64,000 bases of DNA from Acinetobacter towneri DSM 14962 = CIP 107472 (GTDB lineage Bacteria > Pseudomonadota > Gammaproteobacteria > Pseudomonadales > Moraxellaceae): the NCBI RefSeq assembly GCF_000368785.1, contig NZ_KB849688.1, positions 4,943 to 68,942 on the forward strand. Direction: 5' to 3'. Positions within the stretch are counted from its first letter, which is position 1; each line of letters starts with the position of its first letter. Both the position numbers and the translations under genes were made by a program. A model generated the notes under the pieces. That model was not told the DNA's origin. It saw nothing but the letters and a program-made list of their open reading frames with translations, and searched no databases. This document shows positions 15,359 through 26,490 of this stretch, one piece after another.

Positions 15359-16108
15359 ATGGCGGGTCATTCCAAGTGGGCCAACATTAAGCATCGTAAA
15401 GCCAAACAAGATGCTAGTCGTGGTAAGTTGTTTACCAAATTTATTCGTGAATTAACAACTGCTGCAAAGCTCGGCGGTCCAGATGCGGCAAGTAACCCTC
15501 GTTTACGTGCTGTTGTGGAAAAAGCACTTTCAGTTAACATGACACGTGACGTCATTAACCGTGCCATCCAGCGTGGTGCAGGCGGTGAAGATAACGACGA
15601 TCTTAAAGAAGTAACCTATGAAGGTTATGGTGTAGGTGGTGTTGCGGTTATTGTAGAAACCATGACAGACAACTTAAACCGCACCGTGCCAGATGTACGT
15701 CACTGTTTCTCTAAAACTGACGGTAACTTAGGCACCAATGGTTCTGTAGCATTCCTATTCACCAAACGTGGTGAAATTTCATTTGAAGATTCATCTTTAG
15801 AAGATCAAGTGATGGAAGTGGCTTTAGAAGCTGGCGCAGAAGATATTGAAGTGTCTGAAGATGGCATTTTGGTTATTACCACGCCAGAAGCTTTTGGTAC
15901 GGTTCAAGATGCGCTCACAGCAGCAGGTTTGAAATCTGACAATGCTGAAGTGGTTATGAGTCCATCGACCAAAGCAGAAATTACAGACATCGATCAAGCG
16001 AAAAAAATTATGAAAATGATCGATATGCTTGAAGATTTAGATGATGTTCAAAACGTATATACCAACGTTGAATTCTCTGATGAAGTTTTAGCACAATTAG
16101 ACGCATAA
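15359..16108 (+). CDS. yebC: YebC/PmpR-family regulatory protein
   Basis: A 249-residue protein with the hallmark start [20 protein letters not shown] and ending in [17 protein letters not shown]; full family length with three domains. YebC proteins act as DNA-binding regulators or, as shown for some members, help translation through proline stretches; which applies here is not visible. TAAGGAG lies upstream of the ATG with long spacing, and a strong terminator follows. Confidence 0.95.
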   Translation: MAGHSKWANIKHRKAKQDASRGKLFTKFIRELTTAAKLGGPDAASNPRLRAVVEKALSVNMTRDVINRAIQRGAGGEDNDDLKEVTYEGYGVGGVAVIVETMTDNLNRTVPDVRHCFSKTDGNLGTNGSVAFLFTKRGEISFEDSSLEDQVMEVALEAGAEDIEVSEDGILVITTPEAFGTVQDALTAAGLKSDNAEVVMSPSTKAEITDIDQAKKIMKMIDMLEDLDDVQNVYTNVEFSDEVLAQLDA

Positions 16109-16130
16109 TCGGTCTAACTGCAATTCCTAA

Positions 16131-16156
16131 AAACGCACGTTCTCGTGCGTTTTTTT
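16131..16156 (+). terminator. Terminator after yebC
   Basis: Stem AAACGCACG/CGTGCGTTT, loop TTCT, followed by a run of T. Textbook rho-independent form. Confidence 0.9.
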
Positions 16157-16193
16157 ATAGATCCAGTCAAAATAATTCTAAGATTCTAATAAA

Positions 16194-16670
16194 TTAAACT
16201 TTATTTAATAAACCATGACAGTTTAAAACATCATATTCTTTAATCACAAAGCTAGAATGCAAACCTGCCACATGCTCAATTTTACCAATCCGTTTTAATA
16301 AAATTTCGCTGTAATTTTCCATATCTCGTGCCACAACCTCTACAATAAAATCTGCAGTCTGTCCTGTCACCAAAAATGCACGTATCACTTCAGGAATGCT
16401 TTCCAATTCATCCAAAAATTTGGCAAAAATATCGGTATCGTGTTTGCTCAAAGACACCTGCAACAACACATGCAAACTAAAGCCCAGTTTTTGATAATTA
16501 ATTTCACGCTTTAAACCTGAAATAATTTTATGATCGATCAGACTTTTAATACGGCGATGCACCGAACTTACCGACAGATTAACCCGCTCGGAAAGTTCAT
16601 TCAAATTGACATCTTCATTGCTTAAAATTTCTAAAATATGCTTATCGTAGCGATCTAATTCCATTTTCAA
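16194..16670 (-). CDS. Lrp/AsnC-family transcriptional regulator
   Basis: A 158-residue protein. The N-terminal HTH (LDRYDKHILEILSNEDVNLN, then ELSERVNLSVSSVHRRIKSL) is followed by an AsnC/RAM ligand domain with the typical VRAFLVTGQTADFIVEVVARD. It would sense an amino acid and control nearby metabolic genes and its own promoter. No divergent target is obvious, because the next gene rightward is the frameshifted repeat protein. Confidence 0.9.
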   Translation of the reverse strand: MKMELDRYDKHILEILSNEDVNLNELSERVNLSVSSVHRRIKSLIDHKIISGLKREINYQKLGFSLHVLLQVSLSKHDTDIFAKFLDELESIPEVIRAFLVTGQTADFIVEVVARDMENYSEILLKRIGKIEHVAGLHSSFVIKEYDVLNCHGLLNKV

Positions 16671-17027
16671 GCACTCAATCTAATCTGATAAAATTTAAAC
16701 TCATGCTGCCATTATACTTAAATTATTTTGCAGACTAAGCATCTGTATCGAAAATTATTTTCCATTATTAAAGCAAAATGTTTATGATTCAACAGATCAC
16801 CGCTTATCGTTTTGAACAACTTAACAGACAAACGGAACAGCTTTCTAATTTATTGATTTTCAAATTTTTAAATTTAAAAAACTCAACAAAACAACGAATC
16901 TACTCATACATTTTCACAATCCCGACCGTCTATCTTTTACAAGTGCATAGAAATGTATTAAAACAGATGCGCTCGACAATAAGCACAATGCAGCACAACA
17001 AAACCAATAAAAATACAAGGAATCGTC

Positions 17028-18353
17028 ATGGCTTTTAAATCTCTAAGCTTGCTGAAAATAAAATTAGCTCTGTATTTACCGTAGAAACTCAGACCAGCTC
17101 TTTATTCGATGGACTCTTAAGTGGTGGCTCTTTAAGCAATACCTTTTCTGGTTTGCTTGGCAGCCTGACTAGTTCGACCTCGACCACACCTACCCTAGAT
17201 TCTTTATTAAAAAGTTTACTCTCTGGCAGCAGCTTAGATAGTTCTAGCCTAACCAATCTAATCAGCCAATTTTCAAGCTCGAATACCAACTTAGATATCA
17301 CCAGTTTAATTAGCAAACTGACACAATCCAATGGCGGTAGCTTCGATATTGCTTCCATCACCAATTTACTCAGTGGCATGATTGGCAGCAATGCAGGTGA
17401 TTTAGATATTACGAAACTCACCCAATTAGTGAGTGGGTTAATCGGTGGTAATACGGGTAATCTTGATATTGCTCAAATTACTCAATTGGTCAGCGGTTTG
17501 ATTTTGGGTAATAGTGACCTCGATATGGCCGCAATCACACAACTGGTTGGTGGTTTAATTGGCGGCAATACTGGCAGTTTAGGCGGTATGGATTTTGGTG
17601 CTATCGCTGAACTGGTGGGTGGTTTAATCCAAGGCAATGGCGATCTTGATATTGCTCAAATTGCTCAACTGGTTAGTGGCTTGATTGGTGGCAACATCGG
17701 TGGAGGTTTAGGCGGTCTAGATATCGCAGTGATTGCTGAACTTGTAGGCGGTTTAATCCAAGGCAATGGCGATCTTGATATTGCGCAAATTGCTCAACTG
17801 GCAAGCGGCTTGATTGGCAGCAATATCGGTGGCGGTTTAGGCGGTATGGATATCGCGGTCATTGCTGAATTAGTAGGCGGTTTAATGCAAGGCAATGGCG
17901 ATCTTGATATTGCACAAATTGCGCAACTGGCAAGCGGCTTAATTGGCGGTAACATCGGTGGTGATTTAGGTGGTCTAGATATCGCTGCTCTAGAACCAAT
18001 TCTTGCGTTGCTTAATCCTGAAGGTCAGCTTGCAAGTGACTTTGATCTAGGTGGTTTATTAAATAATCTGACTGGAGATACAACTGGTGGTTTCAGCTCA
18101 GATGGCTTGAGTGATGGTTTTGACAACTTAATTTCTGGTTCAGATTTTAACATCAGCGACTTACTGCAAGGTGCGTCATCTACAACCAGTTCAGAGATCA
18201 ATATTGATAGCTTAGTTCCTGGGTAATACCCCTGCTTTAGGCGATGCGCTTGGTGGTTTAACTGGTGGAACATCTGATACACAATTTGATTTAGCTACCC
18301 TGCCAAACTTGGTACAGAATTTTGATTTGAATAACTTAAATTCTTTGTTCTAA
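17028..18353 (+). pseudogene. Glycine-rich repeat protein broken by two frameshifts
   Basis: ATG at 17028 has an AAGGA ribosome site. After MAFK the frame meets a stop at 17082-17084, but coding continues in the -1 frame from 17039 (SKLAENKISSVFTVETQTSS and on) to a stop at 18224-18226. Coding resemblance then resumes in the +1 frame (GNTPALGDALGGLTGG to NLNSLF) until TAA at 18351-18353. One missing base at TTTTAAA and one extra at GTTCCTGGG would restore about 441 residues. The body is built of units like LDIAQIAQLVSGLIGGN. There is no signal peptide. It is probably a surface or secreted repeat protein, now inactive, phase-variable or mis-sequenced. Confidence 0.7.
17633..17990 (+). repeat. 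Tandem 129-bp repeats inside the Gly-rich gene
   Basis: Units beginning GGCAATGGCGATCTTGAT start at 17633, 17762 and 17891, a spacing of exactly 129 bases (43 codons), with a partial last copy. More diverged shorter units lie upstream from about 17340. Such repeats can expand or shrink by slippage or recombination. Confidence 0.85.
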
Positions 18354-18390
18354 CTCTTAGTTCTAGATTTTATACATCAGTATCCAAAAA

Positions 18391-18413
18391 AATACGCGCA
18401 GATTGCGCGTATT
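18391..18413. terminator. Bidirectional terminator between repeat protein and GST
   Basis: Stem AATACGCGCA/TGCGCGTATT with loop GAT, A-run on the left and T-run on the right, between convergent genes. Confidence 0.85.
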
Positions 18414-18432
18414 TTATCTGAGGCGATAACAT

Positions 18433-19197
18433 TTAAATACCGCGCCAATCTACACGTGCATTACGCTCAGTTTGATAAATACGAGAAACATATTGCCCTA
18501 AAGGTAAATCCAGCAAATATTTTTTATAATCTTTAAATTCTTCAGAAATCACTTCATCATGTTCTTTTTCCCACGGCGTTCCAGAAATTTCCAAAATAGG
18601 TGCAAGCATCGAACACACTGAAATATCGGCTAAACCTAAACGCTCACCCACAAAATAACGCCCGTAATTATCAATCAAATGCTGATTTAAAATGACAATT
18701 AATTCATCCATCCGCTGTTTGGATTCTGCAACTTTATCTTGATCGAGCTGATAGCCCTTAGACACCAAGGCTTTAATAATTGGCTTGGAATATTTAGAAA
18801 ATTGACGCAAATAGCCTTTTTCGCCAATTAAAATTTCCAAAGGTTCTTCACTTTCAGATAATGCATGCGCCAATCCCCAACGACGCACATGCTGGCCCAA
18901 TTCATCAGCCAAAGTATTTATCGCCAATGCATGTTTATATTGTTCGGCATCACTACGCAACAAGGCATGTTCGGGATAAACATCGTCCAGATAAAAAGCA
19001 ATTTGAGTCGAATCTGCTATCCAGCGATCTTGATCACGTAAAATAGGTAATTTATTTTGCCCTGTTTTTAATTGGGCAAAAGCGCGATGCACGCCTGGAA
19101 TTAAGTTTTGCGCATCATAATCTAACTCTTTATGATCCAATAACCAGCGAGCTTTCTCACAAAAATGAGACAAAGGAAACTGGTATAAGATGCGCAT
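18433..19197 (-). CDS. Glutathione S-transferase family protein
   Basis: A 254-residue protein with an N-terminal thioredoxin-like GST domain (MRILYQFPLSHFCEKARWLL; NKLPILRDQDRWIADSTQIA) and a helical C-terminal domain (VGERLGLADISVCSMLAPIL). The Ser/Cys in SHFCEKAR would contact glutathione. The substrate is unknown, and it could be a detoxification enzyme or a stress protein. It is convergent with the repeat-protein gene and divergent from ychF. Confidence 0.85.
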   Translation of the reverse strand: MRILYQFPLSHFCEKARWLLDHKELDYDAQNLIPGVHRAFAQLKTGQNKLPILRDQDRWIADSTQIAFYLDDVYPEHALLRSDAEQYKHALAINTLADELGQHVRRWGLAHALSESEEPLEILIGEKGYLRQFSKYSKPIIKALVSKGYQLDQDKVAESKQRMDELIVILNQHLIDNYGRYFVGERLGLADISVCSMLAPILEISGTPWEKEHDEVISEEFKDYKKYLLDLPLGQYVSRIYQTERNARVDWRGI

Positions 19198-19465
19198 AAA
19201 ATCTCCATATTTAAAATTTTGATATCCAAAGCAGTATCAATACTGTGCTTGTCATACTTTAGTCATAGCCTCTTATAATTACAATGTACTTTTTATTCAA
19301 AAATCAGGCGAAACAGTCAGCAATTCAAAATCAATTCCGAAAAGAAATTCAACGTACAGCATCAAGCACGCTAGATTGGAGAAACATCTGTCCGATGACC
19401 TGACTTTATCTGCCCTTTCATGTAAAATCGTGCCTAATTTTTAAATAACACGTTGTGAGTTATTC

Positions 19466-20557
19466 ATGGGTTTTAATTGTGGTATTGTGGGCCTGCCAAA
19501 CGTTGGTAAATCTACGCTTTTTAATGCTTTAACCAAAGCTGCAATTGCAGCGGAAAACTTCCCGTTCTGTACCATTGAGCCAAATACAGGCATTGTACCT
19601 GTGCCAGATTCACGTTTGGACAAATTGGCGGAAATCGTAAATCCGCAACGTGTATTACCCACCACGATGGAATTTGTGGATATTGCAGGTTTGGTTGCAG
19701 GTGCATCTAAAGGTGAAGGTTTAGGTAACCAATTCCTTGCCAACATTCGTGAAACTGATGCGATTGCGCATGTAGTTCGTTGCTTTGAAGATGAAAACGT
19801 CATTCACGTAAATGGTAAAATTGACCCATTAGATGACATTGCAACCATCAATACCGAACTTGCGTTGGCCGATTTAGAAACGGTGAGCAAAGCCATTACA
19901 CGCTTAGCAAAATCTGCCAAAGGTGGCGATAAAGAAGCCGTAGCGACCAAAGCCGTTTTAGAAAAAATCCAACCTTTACTGGATGATGGCAAGCCTGCAC
20001 GTGCAGCCAATTTAGATGACGATGAACGCAAATTGGTTCGTGGTTTTGGTTTATTAACCTTAAAACCAACCATGTATATTGCGAACGTGGCAGAAGATGG
20101 CTTTGAAAACAACCCGCACTTAGATGCAGTCAAAAAACTTGCTGCAGAAGAAAATGCGATTGTGGTGCCTTTATGCAACCAAATTGAAGCCGAAATTTCA
20201 TTACTTGAAGATGAAGACCGTGCAGAATTCCTAGAAGCTCTTGGTATGGAAGAACCAGGGCTGAACGTAGTGATTCGTGCAGGTTATGCGCTGTTAGGTC
20301 TGCAAACTTACTTTACTGCAGGCGTACAAGAAGTCCGCGCGTGGACAGTGAAAGTAGGTGCAACTGCACCACAAGCAGCAGGCGTAATTCACACTGACTT
20401 TGAAAAAGGCTTTATCCGCGCAGAATGTATTGCTTATGAGGATTTCGTACAATACAACGGCGAAGCAGGTGCAAAAGAAGCAGGTAAATGGCGCTTGGAA
20501 GGTAAAACTTATATCGTACAAGACGGTGATGTTTTACACTTCCGTTTTAATGTTTAA
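19466..20557 (+). CDS. ychF: Redox-responsive ATPase YchF (Obg-related)
   Basis: A 363-residue protein: P-loop [14 protein letters not shown] (residues about 8-21), switch region [20 protein letters not shown], coiled-coil insert, and C-terminal TGS domain with [12 protein letters not shown] and [11 protein letters not shown]. It is a ribosome-associated P-loop enzyme preferring ATP, linked to oxidative stress and translation. It is often next to pth; here pth is absent and a GST gene is divergent upstream. Confidence 0.97.
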   Translation: MGFNCGIVGLPNVGKSTLFNALTKAAIAAENFPFCTIEPNTGIVPVPDSRLDKLAEIVNPQRVLPTTMEFVDIAGLVAGASKGEGLGNQFLANIRETDAIAHVVRCFEDENVIHVNGKIDPLDDIATINTELALADLETVSKAITRLAKSAKGGDKEAVATKAVLEKIQPLLDDGKPARAANLDDDERKLVRGFGLLTLKPTMYIANVAEDGFENNPHLDAVKKLAAEENAIVVPLCNQIEAEISLLEDEDRAEFLEALGMEEPGLNVVIRAGYALLGLQTYFTAGVQEVRAWTVKVGATAPQAAGVIHTDFEKGFIRAECIAYEDFVQYNGEAGAKEAGKWRLEGKTYIVQDGDVLHFRFNV

Positions 20558-20612
20558 TTGTTTTTATGTTTAGTTTTAGAACAATGCTTACAGCCGAGCA
20601 TTGATTCAATAA

Positions 20613-20646
20613 AAAAACCTCGATGCTTACATCGAGGTTTTTTTAT
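20613..20646 (+). terminator. Terminator after ychF
   Basis: Stem AAACCTCGATG/CATCGAGGTTT, loop CTTA, followed by T-run; the A-run on the left lets it serve the convergent lipoprotein gene too. Confidence 0.9.
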
Positions 20647-20684
20647 GGGCGATTCCGCATCACATTAATGCAGAACAACCTCAA

Positions 20685-21176
20685 TTAAGACTGCACCACA
20701 TTGCCCTTTTGTTTCGGGTCAGTATTGCCCAATTCAGGATGCGCCAAAGCATCAGCACATTGTTTTTTATCCCGTTCATAATCAGCTTGTTTTTGTGCAA
20801 GACTGCTTGAACTGTCAATCGTCGCACGTGCCCAAATTTCCAAACTGGTCAAAGCCTTACGACACAGCGCATATTTCCCTTCCGTTACAGAGTCGGTCAT
20901 TTTGACATTAATACGCCAGTCGGTACTTAATTTACGGGCAGGTTTGCGGACTTTATCTTCAATTAAGTTACGCTGTTTACGATACACGTACGGCTCAACT
21001 TCATTCATTAATTCCCACGCGGCTTGCGCATACACAGTCGCATCATTGGTGAGTTTTGGCGCAGGCTTAATTTCTACTGTTTTTTGCGGGTTGTTGTCAT
21101 TGCTACACGCTTGCAATAACAGGCTACTGCATAACATTGAAGCAAGCAGGATTACAGGTGTTTTCAATTTCAACAT
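20685..21176 (-). CDS. Lipoprotein, hypothetical
   Basis: The start at 21176 (MLKLKTPVILLASMLCSSLL) gives a proper lipoprotein signal with lipobox LQAC at residues about 21-24; longer starts up to 21236 would bury the signal. The mature protein has about 140 residues, is helical, has two Cys (ALCRKA, KQCADA) and no recognised domain. It stands divergent from azlC. Confidence 0.7.
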   Translation of the reverse strand: MLKLKTPVILLASMLCSSLLLQACSNDNNPQKTVEIKPAPKLTNDATVYAQAAWELMNEVEPYVYRKQRNLIEDKVRKPARKLSTDWRINVKMTDSVTEGKYALCRKALTSLEIWARATIDSSSSLAQKQADYERDKKQCADALAHPELGNTDPKQKGNVVQS

Positions 21177-21280
21177 ATCGGTTCGCCCATACAAACAATT
21201 CGGCATCATGCTAATGAATTCAAGTATAATACACAATCTTCATTTGACCCATCGTTCAACTTTCTCCCACAAGGTGTGTC

Positions 21281-22033
21281 GTGTCCGTACACAATATTCA
21301 AACTGCGCCCGCAGCAAGTTTTTGGCAAGGTGCAAAAGATAGTCAGGCGATTATTTTCACCTATCTGCCTGTTTCTTTTGCTTTTGGTGTTTCTGCAACT
21401 CAATTCGGCTTTAGCGCATGGGAAGCCTTATTTTTATCTTGCTCGATGTATGCAGGGGCGAGTCAATTTTTAGTCGTTGCCTTATTGGGCAGTGGAACTT
21501 CAATCTGGATGACCGCATTAACGGTAATCGCCTTGGATATTCGACATTTACTTTACGGCCCGGCCTTACAAAACCTGATTCAAGATCGTTTAAACCTAAA
21601 AAAAACTGCAATTTGGTCATGGGGTCTGACCGATGAAGTTTTTGCCTCAGGCATGATTAAACTGTCACAGCGCCGTCAGGAATGGTCTGAATCATGGATG
21701 CTTGGACTGAGTTTATTTAGTTGGTTGTCTTGGGCATTAGGCTCTTTGTTAGGTGGATTATTTGCCGATCAAGTCACTAAAATGCCACAGTTTTTGCAAG
21801 CGGCGCTCGACTTTTTACTGCCCGCTTTATTCCTTAGCTTCTTATTGGCAGCATTTGAAAAGAAACACACCTTTGTCGTGGGAATCACCATTCTAGTATC
21901 TGCCGTAGCTTGTTATTTTATTGACTTATCTGCTGCAATTTTTATTGGGATTTCTTCAGGTATTTTGGCGGGATTATTTAAACACTATGTTTTAAAACAA
22001 CCCGACCCTGAACATACAGGAGCAAAATCATGA
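21281..22033 (+). CDS. azlC: AzlC-family branched-chain amino acid exporter, large subunit
   Basis: A 250-residue membrane protein with about 7 hydrophobic spans. It contains the AzlC signatures FGVSATQFGFSAWEALFLSC, MYAGASQFLVVALL and DIRHLLYGPAL. It starts at GTG 21281 with AAGG upstream. AzlC and AzlD together export branched-chain amino acids and analogues. It overlaps azlD by 4 bases (ATGA). Confidence 0.92.
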   Translation: MSVHNIQTAPAASFWQGAKDSQAIIFTYLPVSFAFGVSATQFGFSAWEALFLSCSMYAGASQFLVVALLGSGTSIWMTALTVIALDIRHLLYGPALQNLIQDRLNLKKTAIWSWGLTDEVFASGMIKLSQRRQEWSESWMLGLSLFSWLSWALGSLLGGLFADQVTKMPQFLQAALDFLLPALFLSFLLAAFEKKHTFVVGITILVSAVACYFIDLSAAIFIGISSGILAGLFKHYVLKQPDPEHTGAKS

Positions 22034-22377
22034 GTTTAGAAATTATTTTGGTCGGTATTATGGTCGGTATCGCAAACTTCGCCTCACGTTTTGGGCCATT
22101 TTTTGTGATTCAAAAGTTTCAACAAGGCTCACAGCAACGTGGTGCTTTATGGCTTAAAATCGCTTTGGGCAGCATTGGTATAGCCGCAATTAGCTCTATG
22201 CTCGTGGTTGCAACCTTGCCACCTTTGCTTGAAACACCCAATAAAAGTTTTGCGATGTTGATTGGCTTTTTAGTGCTGACAGGTTTGTATTTTAAGTTTA
22301 AGAAAATCGTACCTGCAACGCTTACCGCAGCCATCACCTATGGTTTAATTTATACTTATGTGCCATTTTCGTTCTAA
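22030..22377 (+). CDS. azlD: AzlD-family small subunit of amino acid exporter
   Basis: A 115-residue protein with four hydrophobic segments, including VGIMVGIANFASRFGPFFVI and a C-terminal TYGLIYTYVPFSF. Length and position match AzlD, the partner of AzlC. The ATGA overlap with azlC shows coupled translation. Confidence 0.9.
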   Translation: MSLEIILVGIMVGIANFASRFGPFFVIQKFQQGSQQRGALWLKIALGSIGIAAISSMLVVATLPPLLETPNKSFAMLIGFLVLTGLYFKFKKIVPATLTAAITYGLIYTYVPFSF

Positions 22378-22558
22378 TGTTGCTGAAATTTAGAGGTTGA
22401 ATCGTCCAAATGATCTATTTCAGGATTCAGCCTTAACTGCTTTAAAGCACTGAATGCAATATAAGTAGATGACAAAATCATGATTTTGTTGCAAACAGGG
22501 CTTAACTCATGGAACAGTTCTGCTATGCTAAAAGCCCACTTTAGCAAGGACGATTCAC

Positions 22559-23776
22559 ATGAGCGTGACCATTGGTACTCCCCTTCAATCTTCTGCTTTT
22601 AAAGTTTTGCTATTGGGTTCAGGGGAACTCGGTAAAGAGGTGGTAATTTCACTGCAACGCTTAGGCGTAGAAGTACATGCCGCCGATCGCTACGACCATG
22701 CGCCAGCCATGCAAGTCGCACATTATGCTTATACTTTAAACATGGCAGATGCCACAGAATTAAAACAACTGATTGAAAAAATTCAACCCAATTTAATTGT
22801 GCCTGAAATTGAGGCCATTGCGACATCAGTTTTACTTGAAATTGAAACGCAAAATATTGCAACAGTGATTCCATCTGCCAAAGCGGTAAATTTGACCATG
22901 AACCGTGAAGGCATTCGTCGTTTGGCTGCAGAAGAATTAGGTTTGCCGACATCCGCTTATCGCTTTGCCAATTCACTCGAATCTTTCCGCGCTGCATGTG
23001 ATGACATTGGTTATCCAAACTTTGTGAAGCCTGTGATGTCATCTTCAGGCAAGGGACAATCGCGTGTCACCTGCTTTGATGAAGTTGATGCAGCTTGGGA
23101 ATATGCCCAGACTGGCGGACGCGTCAATCAAGGCACTGTGATTGTTGAATCACAAATTGACTTCGATTTTGAAATTACCTTATTAACCGTACGTGCTAAA
23201 AACCCAGAAACTGGTGCGATCGAAACTTCATATTGCGACCCAATTGGTCACCGTCAAGATGCAGGCGACTATGTAGAAAGCTGGCAACCTCAAGCCATGA
23301 GTGATGCTGCCTTGACTGAAGCCAAACGAATTGCACACAAAGTGACTACTGCCTTAGGTGGTTGCGGTATTTTTGGTGTAGAGCTGTTTGTGAAAGGCGA
23401 TAAAGTCTGGTTCAGTGAAGTATCTCCACGTCCACACGACACAGGTTTGGTGACATTGGCTTCACAATTCCAAAGTGAATTTGAATTACATGCCCGCGCG
23501 ATTTTAGGCTTACCTGTCAATACCACACGCCATAGCGTTGCAGCCAGTGCGGTGATTTATGCAGGTGTCGATGCAACGAATCTTTCATTTTCTGGCCTGA
23601 ATCTTGCATTAGCACATCCCGATACAGATTTACGTTTATTTGGCAAACCTGAAGGTTTTGAGCGTCGTCGTATGGGCGTTGCCACTGCACGAGCAGAAAC
23701 CACAGAGCAAGCGCGTGAGCTAGCTCAGCAGACTGCGGACACTGTTCGCGTACATTTAAACGAAAATCAAAATTAA
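22559..23776 (+). CDS. purT: Formate-dependent GAR transformylase (PurT)
   Basis: A 405-residue ATP-grasp enzyme. It has the N-terminal [20 protein letters not shown] and [20 protein letters not shown], the ATP-grasp core [20 protein letters not shown], and [17 protein letters not shown]. It adds formate to glycinamide ribonucleotide in step 3 of purine synthesis, without folate. AAGGA precedes the ATG. It is followed closely by glnD on the same strand. Confidence 0.97.
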   Translation: MSVTIGTPLQSSAFKVLLLGSGELGKEVVISLQRLGVEVHAADRYDHAPAMQVAHYAYTLNMADATELKQLIEKIQPNLIVPEIEAIATSVLLEIETQNIATVIPSAKAVNLTMNREGIRRLAAEELGLPTSAYRFANSLESFRAACDDIGYPNFVKPVMSSSGKGQSRVTCFDEVDAAWEYAQTGGRVNQGTVIVESQIDFDFEITLLTVRAKNPETGAIETSYCDPIGHRQDAGDYVESWQPQAMSDAALTEAKRIAHKVTTALGGCGIFGVELFVKGDKVWFSEVSPRPHDTGLVTLASQFQSEFELHARAILGLPVNTTRHSVAASAVIYAGVDATNLSFSGLNLALAHPDTDLRLFGKPEGFERRRMGVATARAETTEQARELAQQTADTVRVHLNENQN

Positions 23777-23803
23777 GCTCGTCATTGCATAACGGAATTG
23801 TCC

Positions 23804-26470
23804 ATGATCATTACATTACCCTTGCTGAATTATGTAAAAAGCAACCATGACATTCAGGCCATTAACCAATGGCGCACCGATGTCGAAAATCAGCTACAAC
23901 AATGTTTTGAAAATGGACAATCCATTCGTGAAGTGATTTTGGCGCGTTCTAACCTGATTGATGAAGCGCTCACTTTCTTATGGCAACATGCTGAATTAGA
24001 CAAAACCGATTTGAGCCTATTTGCAGTGGGCGGCTATGGGCGTAAAGAAATGCTGCCCTATTCCGATGTCGATATTATGGTGTTGTCGGAAGATGCAATC
24101 ACATCAGAACAAGAACAACTTATTTCGACCTTTATTTCGTCTTTATGGGATGTTGGCAACTTCAAACCTGCCACCAGCGTGCGGACTATTCAAGACTGTG
24201 TGATTCAGGCAACCAGTGATTTAACTGTTGCAACTGCCTTGATTGAAGCGCGTTTAATTACAGGAAATCAGCAGCTTGCCAAATGGCCGCGTCGTATTGT
24301 TTCGCAAACTTGGACAGATAAAACCTTTTTTGATGCCAAAATGGAAGAGCAAAGCAAGCGTTACGCGCAGCACAATGACACCGAAAGTAATTTAGAACCT
24401 GATATTAAAAATGCTCCGGGCGGTATTCGTGACATCAACCAAATTGGCTGGATTGCCAAACGCCATTTTCGCGTCAATCGTATTTACGACTTGGTGCATT
24501 TAGGTTTTATTTCAGAATTTGAATTGGGTGTACTTGAAGAAGCCGAAAGCTTTTTATGGGAAATCCGTCATCATCTCCATCGTTTAACCAAACGTGATGA
24601 AAACCGTTTATTGTTTGATTATCAACGAGATATTGCAGCAACTTTTGGCTATGTTCGAGAAGAAGGTAAACCGCAAAATTACCCGATTGAACAATTTATG
24701 AAGCGTTATTATCGCTCTGCACAGCAAGTTTCCACTTTAAATGAAATGTTGCTGGCCTATTTTAATGAGTCGGTCATTACCCCGCGTTTGCCTAATTATG
24801 AACGTAACATTGAAGAAATTAATGAAAATTTTAAACTGGTCGATGGCAAACTTGCCGTGCAGCACCACAAAATTTTCTCAGAAAAACCAAGCGCAATTTT
24901 AGAAATTTTCTATTTATTGGCTAATCGTCCTGAAATTGAAGGAATTCGCGCACGAACACTGCGCCTGCTGACACTTGCAGCCAAGCGTATTGACCAAAGT
25001 TTCCGTGATGATCCAACGCATCAAGCGCTGTTTATGGCAATTTTGCGCTCACCGCACCGCTTGTATAATACCTTGGTGACTATGAAACGCTTAGGTGTAT
25101 TGGGCAATTACATCCCCGCTTTTGGTCAAATTACAGGTTTAATGCAATACGACTTATTCCATATTTATACAGTCGATGCGCACATTTTACTATTACTCCG
25201 CAATTTAAGCCGCTTCAAAGAACCTGAATTCGCGAAAGATTTTCCTGTGGTCAGTTCGGTATTTCAGCGTTTAGCCCGTCGTGACATTATTTATTTGGCT
25301 GCGATTTTCCATGATATTGCTAAAGGTCGTCGTGGTGATCACAGTGAACTTGGTGCGGTAGATGCGATTGAGTTTTGCCGTAAACACGGATTTACTGAAC
25401 GTGAATGTAACCTTGTGGCATGGTTAGTCAAAAATCACTTGTTGATGTCAGTCACAGCACAGAAAAAAGATATTTCTGACCCCGATGTGGTCAAGGAATT
25501 TGCCGAAAAAATGGGAGATATGGAGCATTTAGATTATCTCTATACCTTAACGGTTGCTGATATTAATGCGACTAATCCAACACTCTGGAACTCATGGCGT
25601 GCATCCTTAATGCGCCAACTTTATACGCAAGCGCGTGATGTCATTCGCTCAGGACTTGGGCGTCCCGTCGATTATCAAATGCTGATTGAAGACACCAAAT
25701 TTGCGGCAAGCGAGTTACTGGTTAAAGATTTTGAACTCAGTGCTGTTGAAAAAGTCTGGCAAGAACTGGGCGATGAATACTTTATTAAAGAATCTGCCGA
25801 TGAAATTGCATGGCATACCCGCGCGATTTTGGAGCATGGCGATAATCCTGCACCATTAGTGCTCATGCGCGCGCACCGAAAATCAGCACAAGACGCAGTA
25901 CAAATCTTTATTTACACGCAAGACCAACCCAACCTATTTGCCACAACTGTCGCTATTTTAGACCGCATGAACCTTGACGTTCAGGATGCACGAATTATTA
26001 CTGCGACCAAAGCCTTTAGTTTGGATACTTACGTGGTCTTAGACCGTTTTGGCACACTCTTAACAGACCCTGAACGTGAAGAAATGGTGATTGAGGCTTT
26101 AGTGAATGCCTTGAGCCAGTCAGATAAATATCCGGGTCTGATGCAACGCCGCATTCCGCGTCAATTACGTCATTTTGACATTGAAAATACAGTAGAAGTG
26201 ACTTTCAATGCAGCGCTGAATCAAAACATGGTCGAAATTGCCACACTAGATCATCCCGGGTTACTCGCCAAAATTGGCGGCTTGTTTATGATGCAAGGCT
26301 TAGATATTCACTCCGCCAAAATTGCCACCCTGGGCGAACGTGCCGAAGATATTTTCTTCGTCACCAAAAAAGATGGCAACCCAATGACAAAGTCTGAAGC
26401 AGATACCTTTGCAATCCAGCTCAAAGCTGCTTTAGATGAGGCCTCTAATCAGGTCTGTGGTCAACATTAA
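23804..26470 (+). CDS. glnD: PII uridylyltransferase / uridylyl-removing enzyme
   Basis: I choose ATG 23804 ([10 protein letters not shown], 888 residues) over the in-frame TTG at 23798, because GGAA is correctly spaced for it. Domains: nucleotidyltransferase with [19 protein letters not shown] (residues about 75-93), GlnE-like helical part, HD domain with [14 protein letters not shown] (about 505-518), and two C-terminal ACT domains (about 695 to the end). It senses glutamine and modifies PII proteins to control nitrogen assimilation. It lies 20 bases upstream of dapC. Confidence 0.97.
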   Translation: MIITLPLLNYVKSNHDIQAINQWRTDVENQLQQCFENGQSIREVILARSNLIDEALTFLWQHAELDKTDLSLFAVGGYGRKEMLPYSDVDIMVLSEDAITSEQEQLISTFISSLWDVGNFKPATSVRTIQDCVIQATSDLTVATALIEARLITGNQQLAKWPRRIVSQTWTDKTFFDAKMEEQSKRYAQHNDTESNLEPDIKNAPGGIRDINQIGWIAKRHFRVNRIYDLVHLGFISEFELGVLEEAESFLWEIRHHLHRLTKRDENRLLFDYQRDIAATFGYVREEGKPQNYPIEQFMKRYYRSAQQVSTLNEMLLAYFNESVITPRLPNYERNIEEINENFKLVDGKLAVQHHKIFSEKPSAILEIFYLLANRPEIEGIRARTLRLLTLAAKRIDQSFRDDPTHQALFMAILRSPHRLYNTLVTMKRLGVLGNYIPAFGQITGLMQYDLFHIYTVDAHILLLLRNLSRFKEPEFAKDFPVVSSVFQRLARRDIIYLAAIFHDIAKGRRGDHSELGAVDAIEFCRKHGFTERECNLVAWLVKNHLLMSVTAQKKDISDPDVVKEFAEKMGDMEHLDYLYTLTVADINATNPTLWNSWRASLMRQLYTQARDVIRSGLGRPVDYQMLIEDTKFAASELLVKDFELSAVEKVWQELGDEYFIKESADEIAWHTRAILEHGDNPAPLVLMRAHRKSAQDAVQIFIYTQDQPNLFATTVAILDRMNLDVQDARIITATKAFSLDTYVVLDRFGTLLTDPEREEMVIEALVNALSQSDKYPGLMQRRIPRQLRHFDIENTVEVTFNAALNQNMVEIATLDHPGLLAKIGGLFMMQGLDIHSAKIATLGERAEDIFFVTKKDGNPMTKSEADTFAIQLKAALDEASNQVCGQH

Positions 26471-26490
26471 CTTCAATTTACGGAACATCC

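Noticed and set aside
16778..17038. 86-codon frame before the repeat protein
   Set aside because: Lys/Asn/Thr-rich, no ribosome site, and its end covers the ribosome site and ATG of the repeat-protein gene.
17036..17042. Programmed -1 frameshift at TTTTAAAT
   Set aside because: It does not fit the X XXY YYZ slippery pattern, so a plain one-base loss is more likely.
17633..17990. CRISPR-like regular repeats
   Set aside because: The 129-bp units are in-frame protein repeats without unique spacers.
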